Assembly (NCBI GenBank): GCA_038373865.1
Contig: JAXGGA010001664.1
Location: 62,001 to 126,000 of the forward strand
Direction: 5' to 3'
From: Uloborus plumipes
Lineage: Eukaryota; Arthropoda; Arachnida; Araneae; Uloboridae
Length of the DNA: 64,000 nt
The notes under the pieces are model-generated. The model worked only from the letters and a program-made list of their open reading frames with translations, ran no database searches and had not been told where the DNA came from. Positions 34,955 through 45,217 of the stretch are shown here, in pieces (position 1 is the stretch's first letter; the number at the start of each line of letters is the position of its first letter). A program made the translations under genes and the position numbers.

Positions 34955-35998
34955 ATGATGACCGCACGACGTGAATTAACAGATTTTGAACGCGGAATGT
35001 TAGTTGGAGCTAGACGCATGGGTCATGCCATTTCGGAAATCGTTAGAGAATTCAACATTCCCAGATCCACTGTGTCAAGAGTGTGCCGAGAGTATGAAAT
35101 TTCAGGCATAACATCCCACCATGGACAGCGCAGTGGTCGACTGCCTGCACTTAAAGATCGAGACCGGCGACGTCTGCAAAGAGTCGTAAATTCTAACAGA
35201 CAAGCAACACTGCGTCAAATCACCGTAGAAATCAATGTGGGACGTACAATGGACGTGTCTGCTAGAACTGTGCGGAGAAATTTGGATTTCTTGGGCTATT
35301 CCAGCAGAAGACCGACTCGAGTGCCTTTACTGACAGAACGACATCGCTTGCAGCGACTCTCGTGGGCACGTGAGCATATCGGTTGGTCCCTAGATGAATG
35401 GAAAACCGTGGCCTGGTCCGATGAGTCACGATTTCAGCTGGTAAGAGCCGATGGTAGGGTTCGAGTGTGGCGCAGACCCCACGAAGCCATGGACCCAAAC
35501 TGTCAGCAAGGCACTGTTCAAGCTGGTGGTGGCTCCGTAATGGTGTGGGCTGTTTTTTCATGGCATGGACTTGGTCCTCTAGTGCGACTGGACCGAACAT
35601 TGACTGGAAATGCTTATGTGCAGCTACTTGGAGATCACTTGCAGCCATTCATGGACTTCATGTACCCAAACAATGATGGGATTTTTATGGATGACAATGC
35701 GCCATGTCACCGGGCCACAACTGTTCGCAATTGGTTTGAAGAAAATTCTGGACAATTCCAACGAATGATTTGGCCACCTAGATCGCCCGACATGAATCCC
35801 ATTGAGCATTTATGGGACACCATCGAGAGGTCTGTTCGTGCCCAAAATCCTGCCCCATCAACGCTTTCACAATTATGGACGTCTACCGAGACAGCATGGC
35901 TCAATATTCCTGCAGAAGACTTCCAACGACTTGTTGAGTCCATGCCACGTCGAGTTGTTGCACTTCGCCGGGCAAAAGGAGGGCCGACACGATATTAA
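34955..35998 (+). CDS. Tc1/mariner transposase, intact, DD36E
   Basis: Cut-and-paste transposase of 347 residues that would bind the element's inverted repeats and excise and reinsert it at TA sites in the nucleus. Residues about 9-47 form a first helix-turn-helix (key segment RSTVSRVCREY). A GRPR-like linker (SGRLPAL) follows near residue 62, and a second helix-turn-helix lies about residues 80-115. The catalytic domain shows D156 (WSDESRF), D247 (MDDNAPCH) and E284 (NPIEHLWD); 36 residues separate the last two, against 34 in canonical Tc1. The frame has no stop or frameshift and ends at TAA 35996-35998, just inside the right inverted repeat. I start it at ATG 34955. The in-frame GTG at 34952 is not a plausible eukaryotic start, and a second ATG follows at 34958. 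Length matches the family norm of about 340. Assignment to Tc1/mariner is firm; placing it in the Incomer-like DD36E group rests only on spacing. Confidence 0.95.
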   Translation: MMTARRELTDFERGMLVGARRMGHAISEIVREFNIPRSTVSRVCREYEISGITSHHGQRSGRLPALKDRDRRRLQRVVNSNRQATLRQITVEINVGRTMDVSARTVRRNLDFLGYSSRRPTRVPLLTERHRLQRLSWAREHIGWSLDEWKTVAWSDESRFQLVRADGRVRVWRRPHEAMDPNCQQGTVQAGGGSVMVWAVFSWHGLGPLVRLDRTLTGNAYVQLLGDHLQPFMDFMYPNNDGIFMDDNAPCHRATTVRNWFEENSGQFQRMIWPPRSPDMNPIEHLWDTIERSVRAQNPAPSTLSQLWTSTETAWLNIPAEDFQRLVESMPRRVVALRRAKGGPTRY

Positions 35999-36002
35999 GA
36001 GG

Positions 36003-36029
36003 TATCCCATGACTTTTGTCACTTCAGTG
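36003..36029 (-). repeat. Right inverted repeat of the Tc1 element
   Basis: 27 bp, exact reverse complement of 34812-34838, followed by TA at 36030-36031. It begins four bases after the transposase stop codon. Confidence 0.95.
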
Positions 36030-36031
36030 TA

Positions 36032-37341
36032 CTTGCAATACGAAAGGAGATTAAAAACACTTTATTGAAAAAATGAAATAATAAATGAAATGAAAAATGA
36101 AATAAAGCATAAGGGAAATACGGTAAAAGGGCGAAGGGCGTTTCTTTTTTCCTTTTCTTTTTCTTTTGTTCTATTTTTCAAAACCATGCTGATGTAGATT
36201 AATGAATTATGTATAAAAAATTCGAAAATGGATGGTTTTTTTCGATTCTATTCTATCCTTTTTAGGTGAAAGTTACATCTAAATAATAATTATAATCATA
36301 ATAATCGTAACTATGATGAGAAAACAGGTTGACAAATAGCCACTTTTTTGGTTTTATTTCAAGCAAAGCTGTTTTCTCGGGAGGTGAGGGGGGGGGGGAG
36401 CACAATGTATTACATTATTAGGATTTTATGTACTTCTTTTCGAGTGTAATGATTTCATATAGGTGAAGTAGGTATACATATACTGATGTTTAATTTCAGC
36501 TGAGAGCCAGTGGTAGAGAAAACATTTTCTCCGGTTTGTTTTCGTAGAAAAGAACAGACAATGACGTTTCGCTCTTCCGTCATATATGAAGAGTCCAACG
36601 TAATAAATAGTAGAATATAAAAGGAACAGAACTTTGGAACAAGTTGAAAATTTTATTGAAACAAACGATGAAGACAAAGAAAAATGTATCCATACATGCA
36701 GTTACTTGGTTTTGAATACGACACCATACAGATGGTCGCCGTCACGATCAGTGTCGACGCGTTGAATAAAAGCTTCCACCACACGATCAATGGGGTCTTC
36801 CCTTCAGTACACGTCCTCATACCGTGGTTAAATTCAAGTAAAGGATGCGTGTGTGTACATCTGTGGAGGAGATCCTACTAACGTTTTGGTTGGATGGTGG
36901 AAGTTTTCATTCGACGCCTGGATAAAAGCGCTGTCATCAGCATAGTTTGCTCAGCAAATGCAACGTAAAGAAATTAACTTTCGAAAAATTAGGTTTTTAC
37001 AATTAGAAACTGGTTTATGTTTAAGTGTAATGAAATTTTGGATTTTGTTTGAACGAGTTCGCTTCGCTGTTTAAAAGCTATGGGACTTATATGTCTCCTT
37101 TTTTTTTTTTTAAATAAATTATCGAACACAACTAAAAATTTATAAATTTTATAAATTTATAAGTTTATATTTTTTTGCCATGTTTTCGGGTAATCAGAGC
37201 CTTATTATTAAAATAATAACAATAAAAAATATTATTGAAATATACATATACTGTTACTTTTAACATCACAAATGCTACATTTATGCTGCCTCGATTATAC
37301 GTTTTATCGAAGATTAAATGTATGCAATGTCCGAAAACAAA
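36032..37341. other. No gene seen
   Basis: AT-rich with a G-run at about 36388-36398. The 65-codon frame at 36684-36881 lies in a moderately GC-rich patch with CAC/GTG words but has no domain. Confidence 0.45.
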
Positions 37342-37612
37342 ACTCAGTGGCGCAACCGTCCATGGGAGCCAAGGCTTACTGTACCCATCTCAGTTTTCAT
37401 GATCGAAGACTCTGGGTTGCAAGGCCTAATGTTCCGGTTAGTGCAAGGTGGTCGGCCCAACGTAGAACCTCAGGGTTTGGTTTCCAAGCACGCTTGATGC
37501 TCATTTTATTTACCAACTGAAGGTGTGAAAGGTTGAGTCGACCGTGTCTAATCTAGGAATCGAACCCGGGGCTGCGGCGTGGAAGCACTAACCACTGAGC
37601 CCATGGGCGAAT
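37342..37612 (-). mobile_element. tRNA-derived SINE, minus strand
   Basis: Read on the minus strand from 37612, a tRNA-like head comes first, with A box GGGCTCAGTGGTTAGTGCTT and a textbook B box GGGTTCGATTCC about 35 bp later. A roughly 200-bp body follows to about 37342. No host-like intact cloverleaf. The head would serve as an internal Pol III promoter. Confidence 0.7.
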
Positions 37613-38755
37613 GTCATTAATTAAATATTTCCACATTTAATAGTAACTTATTTTAAATTAGGAAAATTGTTGTAATTTTACATCTCAAATGAACCAAATA
37701 GACACACATGTCCCAGAAATTAACACAAATTTAGTGAACGAATTTTCACAAAACTTGACATACATAAAAGCAAAAATACAACGTTGAAAGTAGAAATGCG
37801 TAGGAATACAGCAGACATGTGTTTCGACGTTACAAGGAAGGTCCTTTTTCATACAAAAAATGTGAGCTTATGGATGCAAAGGCATCTGACAAAGCATGTA
37901 AAATCGACATTTAATAGTTTTATACGCTAAAAATTCCTTCTCTTTCGCATTATTTATGGTCTTTGAAGGGTTAAAGAGAACTAATATTGTAATAAAAGGC
38001 TCAAAAAAGTTCTCGGAGCATATTTAACAACAGTATTTTGGCAGGATTTTGATATTTTATCTTCTTTTAGTTAATATATTTTCCTATTTTTTTTTTCTTT
38101 CTCACAAGAGAAACGATGATCTTTTCTTCTGAAGGAAATGCTGCTGCCAAGAAGTTGCTATGACAGAGGCAAGAAGATGGCAGAAATTCCGTTGACGTTT
38201 AACTAAAATTGTTTTTCTTGTTGCTCCAAGCAACTCGTTTGCGAAATTCAATTTAAGAAATAGGAAAACGAAACTACAAACTACTTTGAAATATAAATGA
38301 ACAAACCCTATTTTGCGGTAAAAGTTTTTGTTATTGCTTAGATATGGAGAAAAGTTGTGTGCAAAAGGTATTTTGCGATAAATACTAGCACTTATGTTTT
38401 TTAAACTGCCAAACAATCAATCCGATAAAAATGATAAATTGTTATATTTTAGTAAATATTCATTATTTTTGTGACGAATGTCTTTCTTTGTCTTAGTGAC
38501 AGGTACAATGATAAGAGTCTATTTTACGTAATTATTGTCAGATTTATCTCTTCAGTAGAAACCCTTTCTCGCCAACAAACCATTTTTGTCAGTCAGTTCT
38601 TACAGTTTACCCGTTATTTCTTAAAGCTTTATGTTAAGTGATAAGAAGTCAGTTAAAACGCTAAAAGCTTAGTTAAAAGGATAATTCTTCGTCCTTGCTT
38701 TAAAGTTAATAAAGGATTAAAGAAAAATTAACTGTAGTAACGGGCAAGTTTATTT
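37613..38755. other. No gene seen
   Basis: AT-rich. The 104-codon minus-strand frame at 38416-38102 is lysine/phenylalanine-rich with no recognisable domain. Confidence 0.5.
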
Positions 38756-39700
38756 TAGGGTGATTTTCTGTAAACTCGTCATTTTTCACACGAAATCTGT
38801 CCGGGCATGGTTCTTTGAAGTGTTCCTATAATTATAATACTATTGCTCAGAAAAGGAATCTGTTACTTTGGTTTGAAAGAGGGCCAATTGAAGTTTGTGT
38901 TTTTCTGATAAATCATGATAGGGGTAAGTCGCCCGCCTAGTATAACTAGGCAGGGGACTGTGCCGGGTGACTGTTTTTGTTCTTTGTTGCGTAATATCTG
39001 CAAAACTATTGGAACATAATTAGTTACGAGACTACCTATAAATTGAGGCACAAATCGTGGACATAATAACTAATATGTTTTATAATTAAATTAATTGACA
39101 TTAATAAAATCACTTCCCAGAGGACTGTTTTCGCAACGACCCTGATGCATACTTTCATCACAAATGTGGCTCTCAAACTAAGTAAAATAGCGTTTCAACA
39201 CCATTCTCGGCGATTTCGGCAAATTCACATTGATTGCTTTGAACTTCATGCCAAAAAGAATTTGCAAAAGTTATAGATTTTTCGTATTACAGCTTTGAAT
39301 TTGTTGCAGGGGACTGTTTGGAAAAACTACGAACAGAATTTACATGACAATTTTAAGTTTTAGAAATACGTAATTATAATTTATTTCATAAAAAAATATA
39401 GCTTCATTATTGTATTTTTAGATATTAATTGCCAAATTTATGTTGTGTTAATAGATTTTTTGAAATACTATCTTTAACAGTTAGACTATGGGATTGGGAC
39501 AGCCAGGGGACTGTGTTTTTGGCGCTTAGATAATTTCTAGAAAAAAAAAAAATAAATTGTTATCACTCCAAATACAATTGGGTCACCAAGTATTAATGCT
39601 TTACTTGTATTAAGAGCGATAATTACTTTATTACACTTTATTATTTTTGAAATACTCAGTCCGGACAGCCAATTACCAGTTTACAGAGAATCGCCCGTTA
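38756..39700. mobile_element. Inverted-repeat element with CAGGGGACTG repeats
   Basis: The left end GGGTGATTTTCTGTAAACTC (38758) pairs with the right end AGTTTACAGAGAATCGCCCG (39679-39698). Second inner blocks CTGTCCGGGCATG (about 38799) and AGTCCGGACAG (39657) also face each other. TA lies at the right flank (39701). Inside, CAGGGGACTG or CAGAGGACTG occurs at 38951, 39118, 39307 and 39504. No transposase. Confidence 0.65.
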
Positions 39701-40331
39701 TACAAAAAAGTTTTGAAAACTAAAACAGTAAAACAGATTGAATTTCAGTTTTTTTTTTTGTTGCAAAATCTAGGACATATTGTATAATGCAGTACAATAA
39801 AAAAATAAGATAAAAATACGTTATTAATTAACGATTATTTGCTTTGAATGTAAGCGAAAAGATGAAGTTAGCCTAAATGTAGACTGCAATTGTATTGTAA
39901 TAAACATCTCTTTTTTATCCTGCTTTATAAATTTTATATTTTTCTAAAAACACACAGTAGCCCCCGCTCATATTAATCAAATTTGTTCTTAACAGTTTTG
40001 ATTCAGTAAAGCGGCCAATTCAATAAAGCTGGATTTTGTTTTTGTTTTGACTATTTGATTCATTAAAGCGGTTGATTCAATTTACCACTGATTAAATTAA
40101 ACAGTGTAAACTCTATTGACAATATTGATAAACAGCACCTAGAGGAAACAAAGTACACACTCTTTTTTGAGTTGCACATTTTACATGAGCTATTTATTTC
40201 AATCAAACATAAATTTAGTAAATTTTTTATTTATTTATAATCTTAAATTTTAAAAAATAAAGGGAACAGTGAAAACTGTCTTAAATGCAGATGAAATGCT
40301 GCAGTTAGCAGAATAGTTCTGTGTGATCTCT
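39701..40331. other. No gene seen; local short repeats
   Basis: 40005-40085 repeats the phrase GATTCAGTAAAGCGG / ATTCAATAAAGCTGG / GATTCATTAAAGCGG. Otherwise AT-rich. Confidence 0.4.
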
Positions 40332-40790
40332 TACTGTAAAAAATAAATGTGGTTTCACAGTGTGTGGTTTGTCAGTATAATACAGCTAATTTTAGAATAA
40401 TTTTACTGTAATAAACTGCAAAATTGCTAATTTTACAGTGATAAACTGTAAAATTGCTAGTTTGCAGTAATAAACTGTAAAATTGCTAGTTTGCAGTAAT
40501 AAACTGTAAAATTGCTAGTTTTACAGTTTATTACTGCGCATTTTACAATTTTTAACTGGAACCTCTGCTGACAGTATTATTCTGCTGTTTTCAGTGTTCT
40601 ACAGCTAATTTTATGGTAGTAGACTGTAAAATTGCTAATTTTTCAGTAATAACCGTAAAATTGCTGGTTTTAGAGTAATAACCTGTAAAATAGGTAGTTT
40701 TACAGTTTATTTCTGCGCTTTTACAGTTTTAAACTGAAACATCTGCTGTCAGTATTATACTGTAAAAACAGCAGCTTATTATTTACAGTG
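40332..40790. mobile_element. ACTGTAAAA-family MITE, copy E (largest)
   Basis: Starts TACTGTAAAAAATAAATG and ends ACAGCAGCTTATTATTTACA then GTG. The unit AATAAACTGTAAAATTGCTA is repeated several times in a row (about 40405-40535 and again 40617-40710). An internal end-like sequence near 40575-40612 suggests two copies fused. Confidence 0.8.
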
Positions 40791-42599
40791 CTGATCAAGT
40801 ATTCAAGAACACAATTATGCTGCTAGACGCATTCTATGCAGGATTTATATAAGTGATTATTAACTACTAAATAACTGCAATGACTCCAGACGAATAACGC
40901 AAGTATCGTCCTTTGATTCACGAGCAATCCAAAATTAAACATAAACGCTGAGAGATATGTGTAAGGAATACACAGCGCAAAACGGAACTTGATTACTAAT
41001 CATACATATTGAAAGCGTTTGAGATTTCCGAAATTCCTTCTCAAATGTTAATAACGCATATCTCAGACGTCCGTATTGTACGTACCAGAGGCTTTATTTC
41101 TATATGAGCAAGGAAGAATTTCCTAAATTAATGAAAGCTCTTCGGAATGTTTAATGGGAAATTGGGCAAAATGGGAAATATCCATATCAAGTACTTCCTT
41201 TTGAGCACTGGATAAAGATAGCAAAGGCAGTTTATAGTTAGATTTTAATGCACATATGACATGTTTTGTATATTATTTCCCAATTGTAGTTATTTATTTT
41301 TTTATCATTATTTTTGTTTCTCGGTGACTTAAAATTAACTTCAAAAAACTGGATTTTGGAATTTCTGTTGTTGACCATCACATTTACTTCAGTGAGGTGA
41401 ATGCTTCGCACAGGTTAGATAGTATTCTATGCTTCTAGGTGAGAAATTAGTAATTCTCGCTTAAAGCTGTTGTAGCATGTGATTATGAAGAAAAAATATT
41501 TATGGCTATCATAGCACATTTTCAACATAATCATACAATTCAAGCTTCAGAATCTAATTTAAAGTTATGCTTTTCAGTTTGCTGCAGCTATAATTAAAAT
41601 ACTTTTAATGAGGAAAATGAGAAAAAAAGTAAATAAATAAATAAAACACATCGGAATAAAAGCACAGATTATCTAGAAAATACTCAAATATCTAGCACAA
41701 TATACAGTTTAACAACAAGAAGTCTCAAGTGGGCTCAAGAAGTCATAAGTGGGAGGGCACCGTCGCAAGTTGATGACTCACTATTTTTCCTAATGCGCTA
41801 AGCATTTTTTTTCACTAAATGGCTCCTATAGCGTTTACCTAGCTACTTGCAGCATTTTTATATCATTTTGCGTTATATTTATGTAGTTTCTTCATTTTAT
41901 TCATTTTTTAGTACAAATCGTTTTTCAAAAGAATTTTTTGTACAAAAATTCTTGCGTGTTGACTTTAAAATCCGTTACGTATTTACTTGCTTTCTGTTTG
42001 AGCATGCACTAAATGTCCCTTTCAAAATTCTCGCTGGAAATAGGTTTGAAAGGGACTGTAGTACAGTGTTGAACTAAATTTCAAATAATTTAATTACTCT
42101 TAAACTTGAGCAAAACCTAAAAAAATTTTGTATTTACAATACGAGAGACACCACATATATAGAATGTACAAAAGCAAAGATACAGTTAATACACATAATG
42201 CAAACAGTATAATCTATATTAAACAACGTTAGCCTTTTTTTTTTTTTTTCACGAATTGATTGCAAAAACTATGCACTTGTTATCAACATTAAAATGAATG
42301 AAAGTTCAAGGCTAAATAACAAATACACAAACGGAGTAATAATAGTAATTACACCATTTAGCATCTCAATATAATAACTGTGCAGTGCCTTAAAAAAGTA
42401 GTACCTACCTCAAGATTTAAAAAAAATGGAAATAATCATTTAAAAATCATAATATGAAAGAGACGTTGGATAGTTAAAAAGAAAATATTATATTTTGAAC
42501 TTAATCGAATCATGCCCGACAATCAGCAAAACTCAATTTCATTTCACGCTGCAAATTTATCCCCAGAAAGAAGAAATCAAATCCATTAAATTGAATTTC
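40791..42599. other. No gene seen; small inverted repeat
   Basis: AT-rich. GTCCCTTTCAAA (42015-42026) pairs with TTTGAAAGGGAC (42045-42056) to give a 12-bp stem with an 18-base loop. No coding evidence. Confidence 0.45.
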
Positions 42600-43080
42600 G
42601 CTATTACGACGTGTCAAAATGGTGGCGGAGCCAAATTTTGAAGTTATTCCCCTCTCGCTTTTAATGGGAGCATCTCTAATCAAAATGTATCACCCTACCG
42701 CTTCTCTAATCGACCAATTAAAATGTACACCGAACTTTAAAATTATGAAAAAAAAAAAAAAAAAACTCGTTTCAATAACCCAATTCCGGCTGCTCTTTTA
42801 AAATCCTAACTGGTACCAAATAAGGAAAAAGTCATTAGCAGCGAGGAGGAACCTATCCGGTTAATGACGCCTCGGCACTCGAGACACAACGGCGGCTCCG
42901 ATGACTTGGGGCCAGAGAGCCGGATCGATAGGGGGTCCGGCCGGTCGGATGGCTTATCCGGCTGGAGCGAGGTGCCTTTGCGAGGGTGGCAGAGGACACC
43001 ATAAAAGGGTTAGCAAACGAATCAAGCGGACGCCTCTCTAAAAGATGACTGAATGTCACTCAAGGGGCGGAACCAATCGC
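42600..43080. other. GC-rich block, function unknown
   Basis: 42840-43075 is much richer in G and C, and in CpG, than the surroundings, with repeated TCCGG and CCGGATCG-like words. Upstream at 42619-42634 lies ATGGTGGCGGAGCC, and an A-run sits at 42748-42766. Neither the plus-strand 60-codon frame nor the minus-strand 68-codon frame has a domain I recognise. Could be a CpG-rich regulatory or exon remnant, or part of a foreign repeat. Confidence 0.35.
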
Positions 43081-43124
43081 TTCACATTTTGCATTTAACA
43101 TCTCCCGATGATTTTCAGAAAATA

Positions 43125-43840
43125 CGGTGAGCTACCGATTATGCGCGGTTGGATTATTCGCGGTTCGGATTATCTGTGGATCTTTTACACTTTTGTTTTC
43201 TTTTTTTTTTCTAATACGCGTTTATTAGTTTCACATGTGCGTTTGTAAGTGTGTATGTAACTTTGAATAAAAGATAAAATTCACGTTCTTTACAAATATA
43301 AAAATAATATATTTTATACTATTATTAATACTAAAGGCTAAACTATATTACATACTGATGTATTTTAGTGTTCCAGTTGCTTGTATGTAACTCTGAATAA
43401 AAGATAAAAGTCTCGTTCTTTGCAAGCATAAAAGTAATATATTTAATACTATTATTTATACTAAAGGGCTAAACTATATTACGTGCTGATGCATTATAAG
43501 TGCATGTAAATCAAGCGGATATTCAATAGTTTTGAAACTTCTTTTTAGTTTGATTTACTCTAAAAGCGTATTTTTCAGTTTTTTTAAACTATATTTTTTA
43601 TTGTTATGATTTACTGAAAGCAGAAAAAGGCGAGTGCGCTTTTAATCGTTTTTAGCTGTTAAAGATATTTTTACATTTAATATTATCATTTTTAACTATA
43701 ATTAAAATGTATGTCTTGTGTTATTTATATCTAAATGTATATCTAATATCGTGTTTTACCTATTTTTTGGATTACACACGGTATTCGCTTATCCGCAGTT
43801 ACCACATCACCCTGTTCCACAGATAACAGGGAGTTGACTG
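43125..43840. mobile_element. Tigger/pogo-like non-autonomous element
   Basis: The right end reads CCACAGATAACAGGGAGTTGACTG. Its complement CAGTCAACTCCCTGTTATCTG is a pogo/Tigger-type terminus. The left end (CGGTGAGCTACCGATTATGCG, then repeated GGTTGGATTATTCGCGG) is its eroded partner. TA lies on both sides (43123-43124 and 43841-43842). 716 bp, no transposase frame. Confidence 0.75.
43253..43498 (+). repeat. 130-bp tandem duplication inside the Tigger-like element
   Basis: GTATGTAACT.TGAATAAAAG starts at 43253 and 43383, and the similarity continues through ATACTATTATT.ATACTAAAGG to the TACTGATGTATT / TGCTGATGCATT ends. Confidence 0.9.
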
Positions 43841-43842
43841 TA

Positions 43843-44890
43843 CTTAATATTATGCATTTGTGAAGATTATATATACAAATACATACCGATCAGCGTTCGT
43901 TATGATGACCCTTGTTGTCCAAACGAAAACGGTCGCCATCGCGAGAATCTGTTGTATCGTAAATGCAACAGATATTGCATAATTTTTAGTTCTATTTTAA
44001 AATACTGGAACAAATGTTACTAATTACATTCTTTTTAAAGATTCAAGGTAAAAAGCTAACAAATTAAAAATAACTCTTTTAATTGTCTGTTACAAAATTA
44101 CACACATATTAGGCATAACTTCGAAGTAATTCATTGAACAACAAAATACACTGGCAATAACTGACGCAAAACAGTTAATTCTTAACATAGGGCTCGTAGT
44201 TTGCTGCTGATTGAAGACTTTTTCTCGTATTTAGCCATTGTAAACGTAATCCATTTTTTTTGACTTAATATATAATATAGTCTCGTATATGTGCAAATTT
44301 TCCATCCATTATTTGACCATTTCATCATCAAATAATTCCTTTTAATGGGAATATTTATCTGTTAAAACATAAAAACGTTAAATGTTAGTTCACGAATTGA
44401 TTGTGTTGAGAAATGCAAAGAAGTAAAAACGTAATTTTGAACGTTGACTGAGAATTACCGTTTCAGTTTGGGCATTCAACCCAACGTTAAAATGACATTA
44501 CATCTGTGACATAGCTAATGGGAAGTCATGAATGGCTCACTACAGTATAAGGGTCGCTCTATTATTCTAAAGAGCGTTGACTGTGCACACTGCTCAAAGC
44601 TATTAAAAGATATTGTGTGTTACTTAAATAACTGTGTGAGAGAAGAAACTTTTTGCCTGAAATTGAAGAAGAAAGTTCCAAATGAAAATTCGTCTCACTT
44701 CTTAATCTTTAGAGTACGATAATTTTGAGTATAGTATTCGTGGCAGTGAATGAAATTTGGATTTGAGCTTACTGACAAATTAAGCAAAAAGCAATGATCG
44801 ACATGCAGTTAGGGAAATGCTTCAATGCGTGCGATGTCTTAAGACTGTCATTTAACCAAATCAGAAGTCTGGGGAGATGTTATTTAGTTA
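43843..44890. other. No gene seen
   Basis: AT-rich. The 64-codon frame at 44528-44722 has cysteines (CAHCSKLLKD) but no context for a domain. Confidence 0.45.
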
Positions 44891-44898
44891 GAGGGAGG

Positions 44899-45209
44899 CA
44901 GGACCTGATTATGGCACAGGCCAACTAAGTCAGGGACTGGGGACTCATTTTGCTAAGGGGACCCTAATTTTCTAAAAGCTGATGCACAGCATTATGTATT
45001 TTTAAGAAAAAAATTATGATTCATAAATTGAAGAATAAAAACAATCTCTTTTGATACTTCAGAGGCAGTTTTTATGAGAGTCAGGCAGGTTATATACATG
45101 CCATTTTTGATTTCGCTCAAAATTTTGCAGCCTTAAAAAGGCAAAACATAGAAGGGGGCCTCCAAAGTATTGTCCGCCTTGTGCCTCACTTTTAGTTAAT
45201 CGGGCCGTG
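44899..45209. mobile_element. hAT MITE with exact 8-bp duplication
   Basis: 311 bp. Left end CAGGACCTGATTATGG; right end AATCGGGCCGTG (complement CACGGCCCGATT). GAGGGAGG is duplicated exactly at 44891-44898 and 45210-45217. The 8-bp duplication with CA-type tips is the hAT signature. Non-coding. Confidence 0.85.
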
Positions 45210-45217
45210 GAGGGAGG

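Larger units (their letters stand above)
34812..36029 (+). mobile_element. Complete Tc1/mariner transposon
   Basis: The element is 1218 bp. Its perfect 27-bp terminal inverted repeats (34812-34838 and 36003-36029) begin CACTGAAGTGACAAAAGTC. TA dinucleotides at 34810-34811 and 36030-36031 are the target duplication. Identical ends plus an undamaged transposase frame suggest recent insertion and possible activity. It is the most GC-rich long segment in its neighbourhood, as expected for a recently arrived element in an AT-rich host. Confidence 0.96.

Noticed and set aside
35262..35943. Antisense and off-frame open frames across the transposase
   Set aside because: They are shadows of the transposase reading frame and have no start context or domains.
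37545..37612. Functional tRNA gene on the minus strand
   Set aside because: The A and B boxes are good but the acceptor and anticodon stems do not pair properly, and a SINE body follows directly.
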